Assembly (NCBI GenBank): GCA_943787575.1
Contig: CALSMY010000015.1
Coordinates: 1-64,000, forward strand
Direction of reading: 5' to 3'
Origin: an uncultured Opitutales bacterium
GTDB taxonomy: Bacteria; Verrucomicrobiota; Verrucomicrobiia; Opitutales; Seribacteraceae
Length of the DNA stretch: 64,000 nt
Shown: one piece after another, positions 15,911-26,275 of the stretch
How the letters are laid out: every line of letters begins with the position of its first letter
Numbering within the stretch: the stretch's first letter is position 1
Program-made: the position numbers and the translations under genes
The notes under the pieces: model-generated
Told to the model about the DNA's origin: nothing
Seen by the model: only the letters and a program-made list of their open reading frames with translations
Databases searched by the model: none

Positions 15911-18900
15911 AAAGAATCGAGCTCCCCAGCTCAACAGCATCCCTGTTTGTTCCTAATTGCCCAAGCCAGGGCTCAACCTTTCTACTGACAGATATTTGGG
16001 AAAGATGTGGCCAGATGGTTGCGGTAATTGTAGGAGAAACTTTAAGTGAAGCGGAGACCAAGTGTGAAGATATCGCAGCCTTATATGAAGCAATTCACCC
16101 AAATAGAAAAATTGATTTTCATTGCTTTGATAAGCCCCCGAGCCCCGACCACCCTGACTCCTTTGATCGAACCTGTGAGCGATTATCGCTGCTTTCTGCA
16201 CTAAGAAAGATCGATGAGCTAAAAGAAAATGACTCTAAGATTATCGTAGCCACTACCTTTGATGCCATACTTGGATCTTGCCCAATAATTGAGGAGGCCC
16301 AAAAGTCCGAAATCGTCGTGCGACCTGACTCAGGCTTGTCTTTTGACAAGTTTTGCGAGGATATTGCTACTAAATTTGATTATTGCTGCGAAGTCGTTTG
16401 TGAAGAACCGGGTCAATTTGCCGTCAGAGGTGGACTCGTTGATATATACCCAGTAAATGCCAATTTCCCTGTGCGTATTGATTTCTTTGGAGATCATGTC
16501 GAGGAAATCCGTTCCTTTGATCCGACTTCCCAACGGTCTGAAGATCGTTTGACTGAAATAAGAATTTCTTCGATGGAAAACGAACAGGTCAGTGAACGTG
16601 AGGGTGAGTTTTTTAGGTACCTCCCTGATTCTGTTTTGTGGTTTTTTGAGGAACCAGAAAACCTTTTAAGGTTAAGCCCCTACGCTTTTCATCAGTCGGA
16701 AAATAAGGCATTAAAAAAGGCTAACTTTTCTGATGCTTGGAACAGAGGGAAGGATTTAAATGACTTCTTTCTGTCTACCAGCGAAATTAATGCAGGTTCG
16801 GGTATTTTCAATCGTTCAAGCGACCTTTTACTCAAAATATCTCCCCTGCTTAAGGAATTAGACCAATTCAATCGTAATTCGATTAATAACTTATTGGGAT
16901 CGGGAGATAAAAAAAACACCAAGAAAATACTCAGGCGGTTAGAGGATTATTGGACTAAGGGCTACAAGTTGGTCATTGCTGTTGGTGTAGAAACCGAAAA
17001 GAAACGAATACTAAACATTTTAGCAGATCATGGGGTTGAAGAAATGCAGGTTTCTTTCTTCTCCGTGGCGTTACATGATGGTTTTCTCTACGAAAGACAG
17101 GAGAACAGTGAGATTCTTTCCACTTTTTTGGAAGATGATCAAGACGGTTTATTGCTGGCTACATCCAGAGAGATTTTAGGGAGGGAAAGAAGCCGTCGAC
17201 CGATAAGATCCAGGAAAGCCCAAGTGCAAAGAAAAGAAGTCGATCAAGCATTGGACTTCACAGATCTGGTTGATGGCGATCTATTAGTCCATCTCCAGCA
17301 TGGCATTTGTCGCTTTTCCACTATGGGAAAAATCGAACAGGAGGGGAAATCTGAAGAGGCCATTACCGTTGAATTTGCAGATGGCATTCTTCTTCATGTT
17401 CCCTTACAGGAATCCCATCTCCTTTCCCGTTATGTTGGGCTAAAAAAAGCAAAGCCAAAGCTGGCCAAGCTCGGGGGGAGAGCTTGGACAAAAACAAAGG
17501 AAGCTGCAGAGCTTGCAGCTATTGACTTGGCTGCCGACCTCCTTCGCTTGCAGGCTGCACGGGATTCAGACAAAGGGTACGCTTTTTCGCCTGACGACCA
17601 ATGGCAAAAGGAATTCGAGGATGCATTCCCTTACACCGAGACGCCCGACCAACTTCGTTCCATTTTTGAAGTAAAGCAAGATATGGAGTCGGAAAAACCA
17701 ATGGACCGTTTGGTTTGTGGTGATGTTGGTTATGGGAAAACAGAAATCGCGATGAGAGCAGCCTTTAAAGGTATGATGGATGGCAAGCAAGTCGCACTCC
17801 TTGCTCCTACTACCATACTCTGTCAACAACACCTGCAAACATTCATGTCCCGAATGAGTGATTTTCCCGTGACAATAGAAATGTTATCACGCTTTCGCAC
17901 CGCCGCACAGCAGCGTAAAATTATCGATTCCCTAAAACTTGGTTCCTTAGATATGGTGATTGGTACACACCGTATGTTTTCAGCCGACCTCAAATTTCGG
18001 GACCTGGGATTATTGATTGTGGATGAGGAACAAAGGTTTGGGGTTGAGCACAAGGAACAGTTGAAGAAACTGAAGGCAAATGTTGATGTTCTAACCCTGA
18101 GTGCAACCCCAATTCCGCGTACCCTCTATTTTGCAATGGTTGGCGTGCGCTCCTTTAGTACTATAGAAACCGCCCCAACCAACCGCAGACCTATAAGGAC
18201 TGAAATTGTTAAAGGGTCGGATGACATTCTGAAAAAAGCGATTTCCTTAGAATTAAGGAGAGGTGGCCAGGTCTTTTATCTACATAATCGGGTAAAAACG
18301 ATTCACTCAGTTGCTCGCAGGTTGCAAAGTTTGTTTCCCAAATTGCGAATTGCGGTTGGGCATGGGCAGATGGGGGAGAGTGAGCTCGAAGAGGTCATGT
18401 TCCAGTTTGTTGAGGGGAAGTACGATTTATTGATTTGTACGACCATAATCGAGTCAGGTTTGGACATCCCCAATTGCAATACCATCATTATTGAAGAAGC
18501 AGACAAATTTGGCCTTTCTCAATTGTACCAACTTCGAGGACGTGTCGGAAGGTTTTCAAGGCAGGCTTATGCTTATCTCCTAATTAATCCCCTGCTGCCC
18601 GTTAAGGATATGGCACGCAAGCGTTTATCCGCCCTGCGTTCAACAAGTAGCTTGGGTGCTGGCTTTAAAATCGCACTGAGGGATCTTGAATTGCGTGGTG
18701 CCGGAAATTTATTGGGCAGCGAGCAAAGTGGACATATTGCTGGAGTCGGCTTTGAGATGTATTGCAAGTTGCTTCGAGAAAGTGTCTCGAGGTTAAAGGG
18801 AGACGAGAATGCCCTTCGTCCCACTGCAGTCGTTAGAATGGATTTCCTGCATACGGACGACTCAATATTGCATGATAAGCAGGATACAATCATGGCATCT

Positions 18901-19284
18901 TGCTTCCCGGCAGCCTATATAAGTGAACCGAGGTTGCGTATCGAATGCTACAGGAAATTAGCTTCAATCGTGAAAATTGAAGAAATTATTGCTTTTGAGG
19001 AAGAGCTAAGCGATCGATTTGGGCCGATCCCTGATCAGACTCGGGCATTATTCTATGAGACGGAGATTAAATGCCTTGGTCAGGAAGCTGGATTTGATTC
19101 AATCTCAAGCAAACAAAGAGAATTATACTGCAGGGAAGTAAAAAAAAGTTCAAGAGATGGCGTGAGATATTTGAAAAAGATGGGTAAACTTCCACTACTT
19201 AATGAAAAACTTCCACTTTTAAAGTTGAAGGAAATCATTCGATTTCTCAAGATTCATCTTCATGGGATTAAACATGTTAGCTAG
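15907..19284 (+). CDS. mfd: Transcription-repair coupling factor Mfd
   Basis: The 1125-residue protein displaces RNA polymerase stalled at DNA damage and recruits UvrA. Domains in order: a degenerate UvrB-like N-terminal module (about 1-350), the RNA polymerase-interacting domain near residue 450 (LVHLQHGICRF), the RecG-like translocase with Walker A GDVGYGKTE at about 605 and the DEEQ box at about 705, the helicase C motif (LPTTIIESGLDIPN-type region), and the C-terminal UvrA-masking domain (from about 990). The start is GTG, overlapping the rnc stop. It runs without a frameshift for 3.4 kb. Its end overlaps the following PPIase gene. Confidence 0.96.
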   Translation: MKRIELPSSTASLFVPNCPSQGSTFLLTDIWERCGQMVAVIVGETLSEAETKCEDIAALYEAIHPNRKIDFHCFDKPPSPDHPDSFDRTCERLSLLSALRKIDELKENDSKIIVATTFDAILGSCPIIEEAQKSEIVVRPDSGLSFDKFCEDIATKFDYCCEVVCEEPGQFAVRGGLVDIYPVNANFPVRIDFFGDHVEEIRSFDPTSQRSEDRLTEIRISSMENEQVSEREGEFFRYLPDSVLWFFEEPENLLRLSPYAFHQSENKALKKANFSDAWNRGKDLNDFFLSTSEINAGSGIFNRSSDLLLKISPLLKELDQFNRNSINNLLGSGDKKNTKKILRRLEDYWTKGYKLVIAVGVETEKKRILNILADHGVEEMQVSFFSVALHDGFLYERQENSEILSTFLEDDQDGLLLATSREILGRERSRRPIRSRKAQVQRKEVDQALDFTDLVDGDLLVHLQHGICRFSTMGKIEQEGKSEEAITVEFADGILLHVPLQESHLLSRYVGLKKAKPKLAKLGGRAWTKTKEAAELAAIDLAADLLRLQAARDSDKGYAFSPDDQWQKEFEDAFPYTETPDQLRSIFEVKQDMESEKPMDRLVCGDVGYGKTEIAMRAAFKGMMDGKQVALLAPTTILCQQHLQTFMSRMSDFPVTIEMLSRFRTAAQQRKIIDSLKLGSLDMVIGTHRMFSADLKFRDLGLLIVDEEQRFGVEHKEQLKKLKANVDVLTLSATPIPRTLYFAMVGVRSFSTIETAPTNRRPIRTEIVKGSDDILKKAISLELRRGGQVFYLHNRVKTIHSVARRLQSLFPKLRIAVGHGQMGESELEEVMFQFVEGKYDLLICTTIIESGLDIPNCNTIIIEEADKFGLSQLYQLRGRVGRFSRQAYAYLLINPLLPVKDMARKRLSALRSTSSLGAGFKIALRDLELRGAGNLLGSEQSGHIAGVGFEMYCKLLRESVSRLKGDENALRPTAVVRMDFLHTDDSILHDKQDTIMASCFPAAYISEPRLRIECYRKLASIVKIEEIIAFEEELSDRFGPIPDQTRALFYETEIKCLGQEAGFDSISSKQRELYCREVKKSSRDGVRYLKKMGKLPLLNEKLPLLKLKEIIRFLKIHLHGIKHVS

Positions 19285-20260
19285 GTTGTTTTTCATTATC
19301 GTTGGGTCAGGCTTTGGCTACCTGATTGCTGAGGATGATTTAATTGAGGTAAATCGAATAGTTGCCCGGATTAATGACAGAGTCATAACCTGGGGAGAAA
19401 TTGAACTCGCGATGGAGAAGTTAAACTTTTCTGAAAAAGAAAAGCTACAACGAGCTCGTGAATTTGTGGATGGCAAAATTGACAGACTGCTTTCCCAGAT
19501 CGCATTCAAGGAAAAGGGTATGGAGCTTCCTGAAACTTATGTTGAACAGGAATACTCAAATAAATTGATGTCTGACTTTAACGGGGATCGCAGGTTATTT
19601 CGCGAAGTTTTACAAAGCAATGGACAATCCACACTAGAGTATAAAGAACAATTAAAGGAAGATATTATTCACATGCACATGCTCGCTCAGAGGAAAAGAA
19701 GTGGAGATGAGATTAGCCCGCAGAGCGTGGAAGATTATTACCAACAGAATAAAAGTGATTTTCGGGTTGGGAAAAGAGTGAAATTGAGCGAGATAGTTTT
19801 TTCTGGTGACAAGAACGAATCAGGTGCTCTGAATTCTGCCGCCCAAAAAGTTTATGCCCTTATTCAAGGAGGTTCTGATTTTGAGGAACTGGCATCCAAG
19901 AATGGGCAAAGCCCTTTTATTAAAAATAGTGGGAGCTGGGGTTTTTTTGTCTCTCAGGACGAAATTCGAAATGATCAAATTCGGGATATTGCATTTAAAC
20001 TTAATGAAGGAGTGAGTTCCAAGCCTTTTGCTGTAAACTTACTTGAAAGAAAACCAGACGGATCAGTTGCCTCCTCCGGGAACATTGCATGGTATATTTT
20101 AAAAGCTGATAAGATTGAACCTGCCAAAAATTTACCTATCAATGAAGTTCGCTCTGAGATTGAAGGCATTCTGGCAAGAAAATCTGAACTTAATGATCAG
20201 CGAAGATGGTTGTCTCGCCAAAAAAGAGATGCATATGTTGAGGTGAATTTGCCCGATTGA
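19262..20260 (+). CDS. SurA-like parvulin peptidyl-prolyl isomerase
   Basis: A 332-residue exported chaperone or isomerase that would help outer-membrane protein folding in the periplasm. The N-terminal signal (MLARLFFIIVGSGFGYLIA) is followed by a SurA-like helical part (VARINDRVITWGEIELAM) and a parvulin-type PPIC domain (about residues 170-285: KRVKLSEIVFSG, GSDFEELASKNGQSP). The gene starts within the end of mfd, at ATG 19262 or, more likely for the signal peptide, at ATG 19274. A lone gene of this type beside mfd is unusual in enterics but the overlap shows co-transcription. Confidence 0.88.
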   Translation: MGLNMLARLFFIIVGSGFGYLIAEDDLIEVNRIVARINDRVITWGEIELAMEKLNFSEKEKLQRAREFVDGKIDRLLSQIAFKEKGMELPETYVEQEYSNKLMSDFNGDRRLFREVLQSNGQSTLEYKEQLKEDIIHMHMLAQRKRSGDEISPQSVEDYYQQNKSDFRVGKRVKLSEIVFSGDKNESGALNSAAQKVYALIQGGSDFEELASKNGQSPFIKNSGSWGFFVSQDEIRNDQIRDIAFKLNEGVSSKPFAVNLLERKPDGSVASSGNIAWYILKADKIEPAKNLPINEVRSEIEGILARKSELNDQRRWLSRQKRDAYVEVNLPD

Positions 20261-20276
20261 TTTGCTCCAACCTATC

Positions 20277-20999
20277 ATGAGTGAAGATCCCGAGGGGAAG
20301 CATGTATCCCTGCGGGATTTACCACCTAGTGAGCGCCCGCAGGAAAGATTAGAACGCCTTGGTTCTCAGGCTCTTTCAGACCGTGAATTGCTCGCCATGA
20401 TTTTGCGTTCCGGAACTGCCCGATATGATGTTCTGGCCTTGGCTGATATCCTCATCAGTCAGGCAGGTTCGCTTGCAGGGCTTGTGCGCTGGGATGCGCT
20501 AGAGTTTCAAAAGATTCCGGGTGTTGGAAAAGTGAAGGCTCTGCAATTAACTGCCCAAATGGAAGTAGCCAAAAGAATTTCTCAGGGTAACAGACTGGAA
20601 ACCATCTTCTTTGATGAACCGAAAAAGGTATGGACTCTCCTTTACCCCGAGTCCCTTGTCGAGTCAGTGGAGAAAGTTTGGGTATTGTGCCTTGATCGAA
20701 AAAATAAATTATTGCGGTTTGAAAATATCACTACAGGTACTGCCACAGGTAGCCTTGTTCACCCCCGGGAAGTTTTCAAGCCAGCGATACGCTGGGGAGC
20801 CACGGCAATTATTCTTGCTCACAATCATCCAAGTGGAGACCCCACGCCAAGTTCGAGTGATTTAAAGGTGACTCAAAAAATATCCGAAGCCGCAAGGCAT
20901 TTGGATATCGATTTTCATGATCATGTAATTATAGGTGAGCCCAATAACTGTCCTGCAGGAATAGGATATTATAGCTTTGCTGATAGCGGTTTAATCTAA
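20277..20999 (+). CDS. radC: RadC-family JAB/MPN protein
   Basis: A 240-residue protein with the usual RadC layout: N-terminal helix-hairpin-helix (RLERLGSQALSDRELLAMIL and IPGVGKVKALQL) and a C-terminal JAMM metal-binding motif, HNHPSGDPTPSSSDL. The metal-site residues are intact. RadC was once linked to repair but its role is uncertain. I choose ATG 20277, since homology begins at SLRDLPPSERPQERL. It is last in the rnc-mfd run and its stop overlaps that of glgB by four bases on the other strand. Confidence 0.93.
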   Translation: MSEDPEGKHVSLRDLPPSERPQERLERLGSQALSDRELLAMILRSGTARYDVLALADILISQAGSLAGLVRWDALEFQKIPGVGKVKALQLTAQMEVAKRISQGNRLETIFFDEPKKVWTLLYPESLVESVEKVWVLCLDRKNKLLRFENITTGTATGSLVHPREVFKPAIRWGATAIILAHNHPSGDPTPSSSDLKVTQKISEAARHLDIDFHDHVIIGEPNNCPAGIGYYSFADSGLI

Positions 21000-23203
21000 T
21001 CCTTCTGAGTCTGGTCTGAAGCAAGGGAAAGAATCCTTACACTCCAGCGGTTGACTGAAAAAGACAGTCCGTTTGCTTGATTATTCCTAGGTTCAGCAAA
21101 GCTTTCAAATCGGGTTGATCCGGCAGCACCGTGGCCCGAATAACTGGGGGAGTCTGTATCTAAAATAACCTCCCACTTACCTGGATGTGGGCACCCCCAG
21201 TCCCTGTGCTTTAAAGTATCCGAAAAATTACATGCCACCAAAAGTGTATCATTGGGATAGGTTCCAAACCTTAGGAAGCTCAAAGTTTGACCACCAGCAT
21301 CGTTGCAATCAATCCATTTGAATTTCGTACCGTCATGATCAGATTCAGCCCAAGTTGGATGCTTTTGATAAAGTGCATTGAGGTCAGAAATTAGGTTGCT
21401 TATGCCTTGGTGATTAGGGAAGCCAAGCAATGGCCAATCTAAGGCAGACTGATAGTCCCACTCCTTCCACTGACCAAACTCACAGCCCATAAATAAGGTC
21501 TTTTTTCCAGGCCAGGTCCATTGCAAGGCAAGTAACGCCCTCAGGTTAGCAATCCTATCCTCTTCGTAAGCCAAGTTCATTTTATTAACCAACGAACCTT
21601 TCCCATGAACTACTTCGTCATGGGAAAAGGCTTGGACGAAGTTTTCTGAGAATTGATAGATTGCCCCGAAGGTCAAGTTGTCGTGTTTGCTTGTTCTATG
21701 ATTTGGGCCAGATGAGAAATAACCCAGAATATCATGCATCCAGCCCATGTTCCATTTGAGGTCAAACCCTAGTCCACCCATGAAGGGGGGCTTGGTTATT
21801 TGAGGAAAAGAAGTCGACTCCTCGGCGATACTTATAACCTCCGGATACTCTTCGTGAATGGCATGATTAAATTGCTTGAGGAAATCTATAGCCTCAAAGT
21901 TTTCGTTTCCACCAAAATGATTCGGGCACCATTCACCATCCTTTCGGGCATAATCAAGATAGAGCATAGAAGCCACTGCATCGACCCGGAAGCCATCAAT
22001 GCCGAACCTATCCATCCAGGCAATGGCACTACCAATTAAAAAGCTTCTCACCTCAGGACGGTCGTAATTAAAGCAAAGAGTACCCCATTCTGCATGCATC
22101 CCCTTGCGGGGGTCCTCATGTTCAAAAAGGCAGGTGCCATCAAATCGGGAGAGTGCAAATTCATCTGAAGGGAAGTGTGCAGGGACCCAGTCGATAATCA
22201 CGCCAATACCTGCAACTTGTAATGCTTCAAGAAGTTGAAAGAAGTCTTCAGGGGGACCAAACCTGTGAGTAGGTGCGTAATATCCGGTTACCTGATACCC
22301 CCAACTTGGGTCAAAGGGATACTCATTAAGCGGCAAAAACTCAACATGAGTAAAACCCAATTTAACCAAGTAATCAGGTAACTCACGAGCTAGCTCAAGA
22401 AAAGAAAGAGGTCGGTTTTCTGTTGGGTGAAAACGCCAGGAACCAAGGTGCATTTCGTAGATGGAAATAGGCGAAGTTCTAGGATTTTTAGATTTGGTAA
22501 GAAGATTTGAACTTCTTTTTAAGGATCGATCTTCAATAATGGAAGAATTCCCTGGTGGCGGTTCGAATTTCCATCCAAAAGGATCCGCTTTTTCGCGAAG
22601 CACATCATCTGCTCCAAGAATCCTGAACTTATATTTATCTCCAATTTTGGCATGGGGCACAAATAATTCACGACATCCTGAACTGCCAAGTGAACGCATC
22701 GGTAAAGCGTAATGGTTCCAATGATTGAAGTCGCCAACGAGATGCACGGATTTTGCAGATGGTGCCCAGACAACAAAAGAGACACCTTGAATTCCCTGGT
22801 GCAACATGGGGATTGCCCCAATCTTATCAAATGGGCGTCTTTCCCAGCCCTCATTAAATGCAACCAGCTCAGTGTTATTTATGCTTGGTAAAAAAACATA
22901 GGGGTCAATCCATTCCCTCTCTCCGCCATCGTATTTTGAATGCAAGCGGTAAGAGAAAGGTGACATTCGGCAAGGAAGAACAAGCTCAAAAAAGCCTTTT
23001 TTATGGATACATACCATATTAAAAGAATCCCCACTATCTGTACAAAGAAGTGAAACTTCTTTAGCACCCGGGTCCCATGTACGCACAACCAAGCCCCTTC
23101 TGTCTCCCAAGGTATGCATACCAAGTAAATGATGGGGGTCATGACAAACCCCATCCATAATATTGTTCAATTCGTTCTTGGATATAATCACTGAGTGTTT
23201 CAC
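20996..23203 (-). CDS. glgB: 1,4-alpha-glucan branching enzyme
   Basis: This 735-residue protein of the GH13 family makes alpha-1,6 branches in glycogen. It has an N-terminal carbohydrate-binding module, a second module (VVWAPSAKSVHLVGDFNHW), then the TIM barrel with the catalytic Asp in DGFRVDAVASM (about residue 400), Glu in SIAEEST (about 455) and the SHDEVVHGKGSL motif near 520. Length and order match E. coli GlgB. No other glycogen gene is in the window. It converges on radC with a four-base overlap. Confidence 0.96.
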   Translation of the reverse strand: MKHSVIISKNELNNIMDGVCHDPHHLLGMHTLGDRRGLVVRTWDPGAKEVSLLCTDSGDSFNMVCIHKKGFFELVLPCRMSPFSYRLHSKYDGGEREWIDPYVFLPSINNTELVAFNEGWERRPFDKIGAIPMLHQGIQGVSFVVWAPSAKSVHLVGDFNHWNHYALPMRSLGSSGCRELFVPHAKIGDKYKFRILGADDVLREKADPFGWKFEPPPGNSSIIEDRSLKRSSNLLTKSKNPRTSPISIYEMHLGSWRFHPTENRPLSFLELARELPDYLVKLGFTHVEFLPLNEYPFDPSWGYQVTGYYAPTHRFGPPEDFFQLLEALQVAGIGVIIDWVPAHFPSDEFALSRFDGTCLFEHEDPRKGMHAEWGTLCFNYDRPEVRSFLIGSAIAWMDRFGIDGFRVDAVASMLYLDYARKDGEWCPNHFGGNENFEAIDFLKQFNHAIHEEYPEVISIAEESTSFPQITKPPFMGGLGFDLKWNMGWMHDILGYFSSGPNHRTSKHDNLTFGAIYQFSENFVQAFSHDEVVHGKGSLVNKMNLAYEEDRIANLRALLALQWTWPGKKTLFMGCEFGQWKEWDYQSALDWPLLGFPNHQGISNLISDLNALYQKHPTWAESDHDGTKFKWIDCNDAGGQTLSFLRFGTYPNDTLLVACNFSDTLKHRDWGCPHPGKWEVILDTDSPSYSGHGAAGSTRFESFAEPRNNQANGLSFSVNRWSVRILSLASDQTQKD

Positions 23204-23294
23204 TTAGAGTGTGAGTAGTAATAAATAGCAAGATTGATTGAAAGTAGATCATTTATTCCTTGTCGCTTTCTGACAAAAATACATCTTTCAAACA

Positions 23295-25434
23295 GTGCTT
23301 TATCGAAGACTCTGTAGTTTTGTAACTTGCTCTGCCTTTTTTTTGGCTTCCAGTTTGTTAGCTATTGGTGGCTATACTTCTGATTTAATGCTGGAATGTG
23401 ATGGACCAATTGTCTTTGAAGATGAGAATAAAACGGTAACTGCAAAAGATGGAGCCTCTCTTCGGGGTGATAACTTTCTTTTACTTGCAGAAGAAATAAC
23501 CTGGGATCGCTCAAAAGGTGAGGCTACGGCAACTGGTGATGTTTGCTTAACTAAAGGTGACACCCGTATACTGGCTGATAAAGTTCACTTACTTACACAA
23601 AATGGAAATTATATCGCATGGAATGTTACTGGCGGTAGTCCACCAAAAGTATTTATTGCAGAAACAATGGAAAGAAATTCATCCATTGAAACCTTCTCAA
23701 ATGCCCGATTTTACATGTCAGAACCCAGCATGTTTGAACCCAACCTTCGAACCAGTCGATACTCTGTAGATCAAAATAATTCTACATTTTCAATTAATTA
23801 TTCTCAGGTTCGAATTGGCGATGTGCTCATTGGAGTCCTGCCTGGCTTTAGTAGCAAAAAAAATGCAGGATTTGGCCCTAGTTCATTATTTAAGATTGGT
23901 GAGGATAGTTTACTTGGATGGTACGGGGAGTTGGGAATTAATTATTCATGGGAAGCGGTAAGTTCGCAAACAAAGCTTACCTACTATCAAAATCGTGGCT
24001 TATTCATTAAGCCCACAATCAGCTATGATAAAAAAACAACCAATACTTTAGTTCGTACCCGGTTAAGCGGAGGCTGGATTAATGACCAAGGTACAAGCAT
24101 TGGGAATGACTTAAGGGGTGCCCCTATTGGACGAAGTCGGAGTTATGCACAACTTCGAAACCTTGCCCGCTTTAATGACAGATGGAGGTCGGCGACATTA
24201 ATAGAATGGGAAAGAGATTCAGATATAATACGGGATTTTCAAAGAAATTATTTCTACAGGAATCAATGGAATCAAAGTCATTCCGAATTAACCTACGAAG
24301 GCAATGGTTACTCCGCCTCCATACTCTCCAAGTGGCAAGCTCATGATCATGAGTCAAAAGTTGAGCAACTACCCTTGATTAGCCTGGAGTTTGGTCCTTT
24401 ACCAAAGTGGACTGCCTACCATTCAGGCTCTCTTAATTATGCCAGATTAATAAGAAGAGATAACCAAGGCAGGGGTGCTTCTCCAATCGACAGGATGAGT
24501 GTTGGTTATAAAATTGAGAAACCCTTTCGACTATACCAGGGCATCCATCTCACTCCTTCCTTGGCTACAGTTCACCAGGTTTATGACTTTGATTCGAATA
24601 CGATGGACAGAACCTTTGGTGAGTACGGCATCGACCTACATGCAAATCTTCATCAGTTGATTCCTTTCGAAAACACTGTTTGGGAAATTGAAAAAGTTCT
24701 TCATCTCACCAAGTTTTCCCTAGGCTTTCGAAGTACAAATTTTCTATCAGGAAGTCCGAATTTCAAGATTCCAAACATCTACCCATTTGTAGAAGATTTA
24801 AACCTTTCCCCTCTGGACCTGCTTGACGACCCCAAAAACGAATCGATAATCGAGAAAAACTTGGTACGACTTGGCTGGGAAAATAGTTTTTGGGGGAAAT
24901 GGAACGATGCAAACCGGAAACTGCTCTCGATGAGGGCATTTTACGACTTATGGAGCTCCTACCCCGAAGGAGTTGATGGGGGTAGATTCCTATACGGGGA
25001 TATTTCAATTCATCCAAGCTCTTGGTTTAGTATAAATCTTAGGCAAAAAGTTGATCTGAAAAACGGAAAAAATTATCGGAAATCATATGGAATTAATCTG
25101 AGGGATGGTAGATTTCAGGGTGCCAGCCTTAGCTACATGAGTTATTTAAACTTTCAATAACTACCTATCTTCTAGTGCATGGAAGAGATTGAATGAAAAA
25201 TTATTTTGTTCAACCAGTGCACTTTATGATTTAAAACAAAAGAGTTTATCATACTGGCGTAGTAGTTTGGAATATCGAACTGGTAGTAGCTGGATCTGGG
25301 ACACTTCAATGACCCAAAGGAAAGGAACGCGTAAAGAAAATATTACTGAGTGGACTATTGGCTTGAGCCTCAGCGGTTTTAAATTGAATCAACTGACTGA
25401 ACCTGATGGTTTGAATTCCTTGTATTCCATGTGA
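23295..25434 (+). pseudogene. lptD: LPS-assembly outer-membrane protein LptD (frameshift near C-terminus)
   Basis: The N-terminus has a signal peptide and an OstA-like domain (ATGDVCLTKGDTRILADKV), which passes LPS to the outer membrane. The rest is a long beta-barrel with alternating aromatic residues. GTG 23295 opens 621 codons, ending at 25158 in YMSYLNFQ. If one base is removed at about 25155, the frame continues from 25150 as NNYLSSSAWKRL and runs for 90 more barrel-like codons to TGA 25432-25434 (WTIGLSLSGFKLNQL). The last strands are needed to close the barrel and LptD is normally essential, so the shift could be a sequence error or a recent mutation rather than true gene loss. Confidence 0.8.
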
Positions 25435-25472
25435 GATTGACTAATGCTAAGTTATGCAAATAAATAGAGTAT

Positions 25473-25748
25473 ATGAATCCTAGACCATTCAACTCATCAA
25501 TACCATATAAAGACCCCAAGGTTATGGCTCACTTGTTAGGTCTTGGACTGGATTGTACTGATGGACACAAACGTATCACTCAAGCGGACAAATTTTCAAT
25601 ACTTGGCGGTTCTGATGAAACTCATGGGCGCATGACAGAAACACTCCTTAAAACAATGGAGGATTTATCAATTAAGGGAAAAGATCTTAATGAAACTGAC
25701 CCTGAGGAGTTATCTGACATAATTGCCAAGAATACACCCGTAGATTGA
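25473..25748 (+). CDS. Hypothetical protein, 91 aa
   Basis: A small soluble protein with no signal peptide, starting at ATG 25473. It has a helical first half (KVMAHLLGLGLDCTDGHKRI) and an acidic helical end (EDLSIKGKDLNETDPEELSDII). I recognise no family. It is eleven bases upstream of the proline-rich membrane protein on the same strand, probably in one transcript with it and trxA. Confidence 0.6.
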   Translation: MNPRPFNSSIPYKDPKVMAHLLGLGLDCTDGHKRITQADKFSILGGSDETHGRMTETLLKTMEDLSIKGKDLNETDPEELSDIIAKNTPVD

Positions 25749-25758
25749 TTTCTTTAAT

Positions 25759-26268
25759 ATGGCAACAACCCCGACACCACCACCTGGTCCCAGCTTAAAG
25801 CTTAGTATCCCAGGTGGTTCAAGTGCTCCACCAAAACTCAAGGTTGCTGCACCCAAACCTGCACCTGCAGTTCCAACGCCTTCACAACCAGCACCACCTT
25901 TGCCTGTTCCGGCCCTTGGTGCTCCTCCCCCTGCCCCTGCTCTTTCTCCTCCCGCACCAATACCGAGCCCCACCCCGGTTGGTCAACCAGTTCCCCCAGC
26001 ACCATTACCAGCAGCCGCACCTCCTGCAGCTGTCGCACCCCCTGCGGGAATACCCGCGCCACCGGGAGTACCTGCACCCATCGAGGATCCAGGTACTGTA
26101 GCTGAATCGAACTCTCCTAAGAAGAGTAAGAAGAAAACCAAATCTTCAAACCAGAAAACAGATAATAAGTCATCCCCATCAAGGCCAAGTATTACCCTCC
26201 TTCTTTTTGACCTTTTGGTTTTTGGTGGAGCGGTCACCCTAACCATTTTAATATTTCTTAAATCCTAA
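25759..26268 (+). CDS. Proline-rich C-terminal-anchored protein, 169 aa
   Basis: Residues 1-110 are an unbroken stretch of Pro, Ala, Val and Thr (for example PAPAVPTPSQPAPPLP), then a Lys-rich segment (KKSKKKTKSSNQKTD), and a final single membrane helix (SITLLLFDLLVFGGAVTLTI). Such a tail-anchored layout leaves a long flexible arm on one side of the membrane. Alternative-frame reading of the same bases gives long but spurious frames. It is placed between a small hypothetical gene and trxA. Function unknown. Confidence 0.7.
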   Translation: MATTPTPPPGPSLKLSIPGGSSAPPKLKVAAPKPAPAVPTPSQPAPPLPVPALGAPPPAPALSPPAPIPSPTPVGQPVPPAPLPAAAPPAAVAPPAGIPAPPGVPAPIEDPGTVAESNSPKKSKKKTKSSNQKTDNKSSPSRPSITLLLFDLLVFGGAVTLTILIFLKS

Positions 26269-26275
26269 CTTTATT

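Noticed and set aside
25814-26246. Long alternative frames over the proline-rich gene
   Set aside because: Biased CC-rich codons open several frames at once; only the 25759 frame has a start, membrane end and operon fit.
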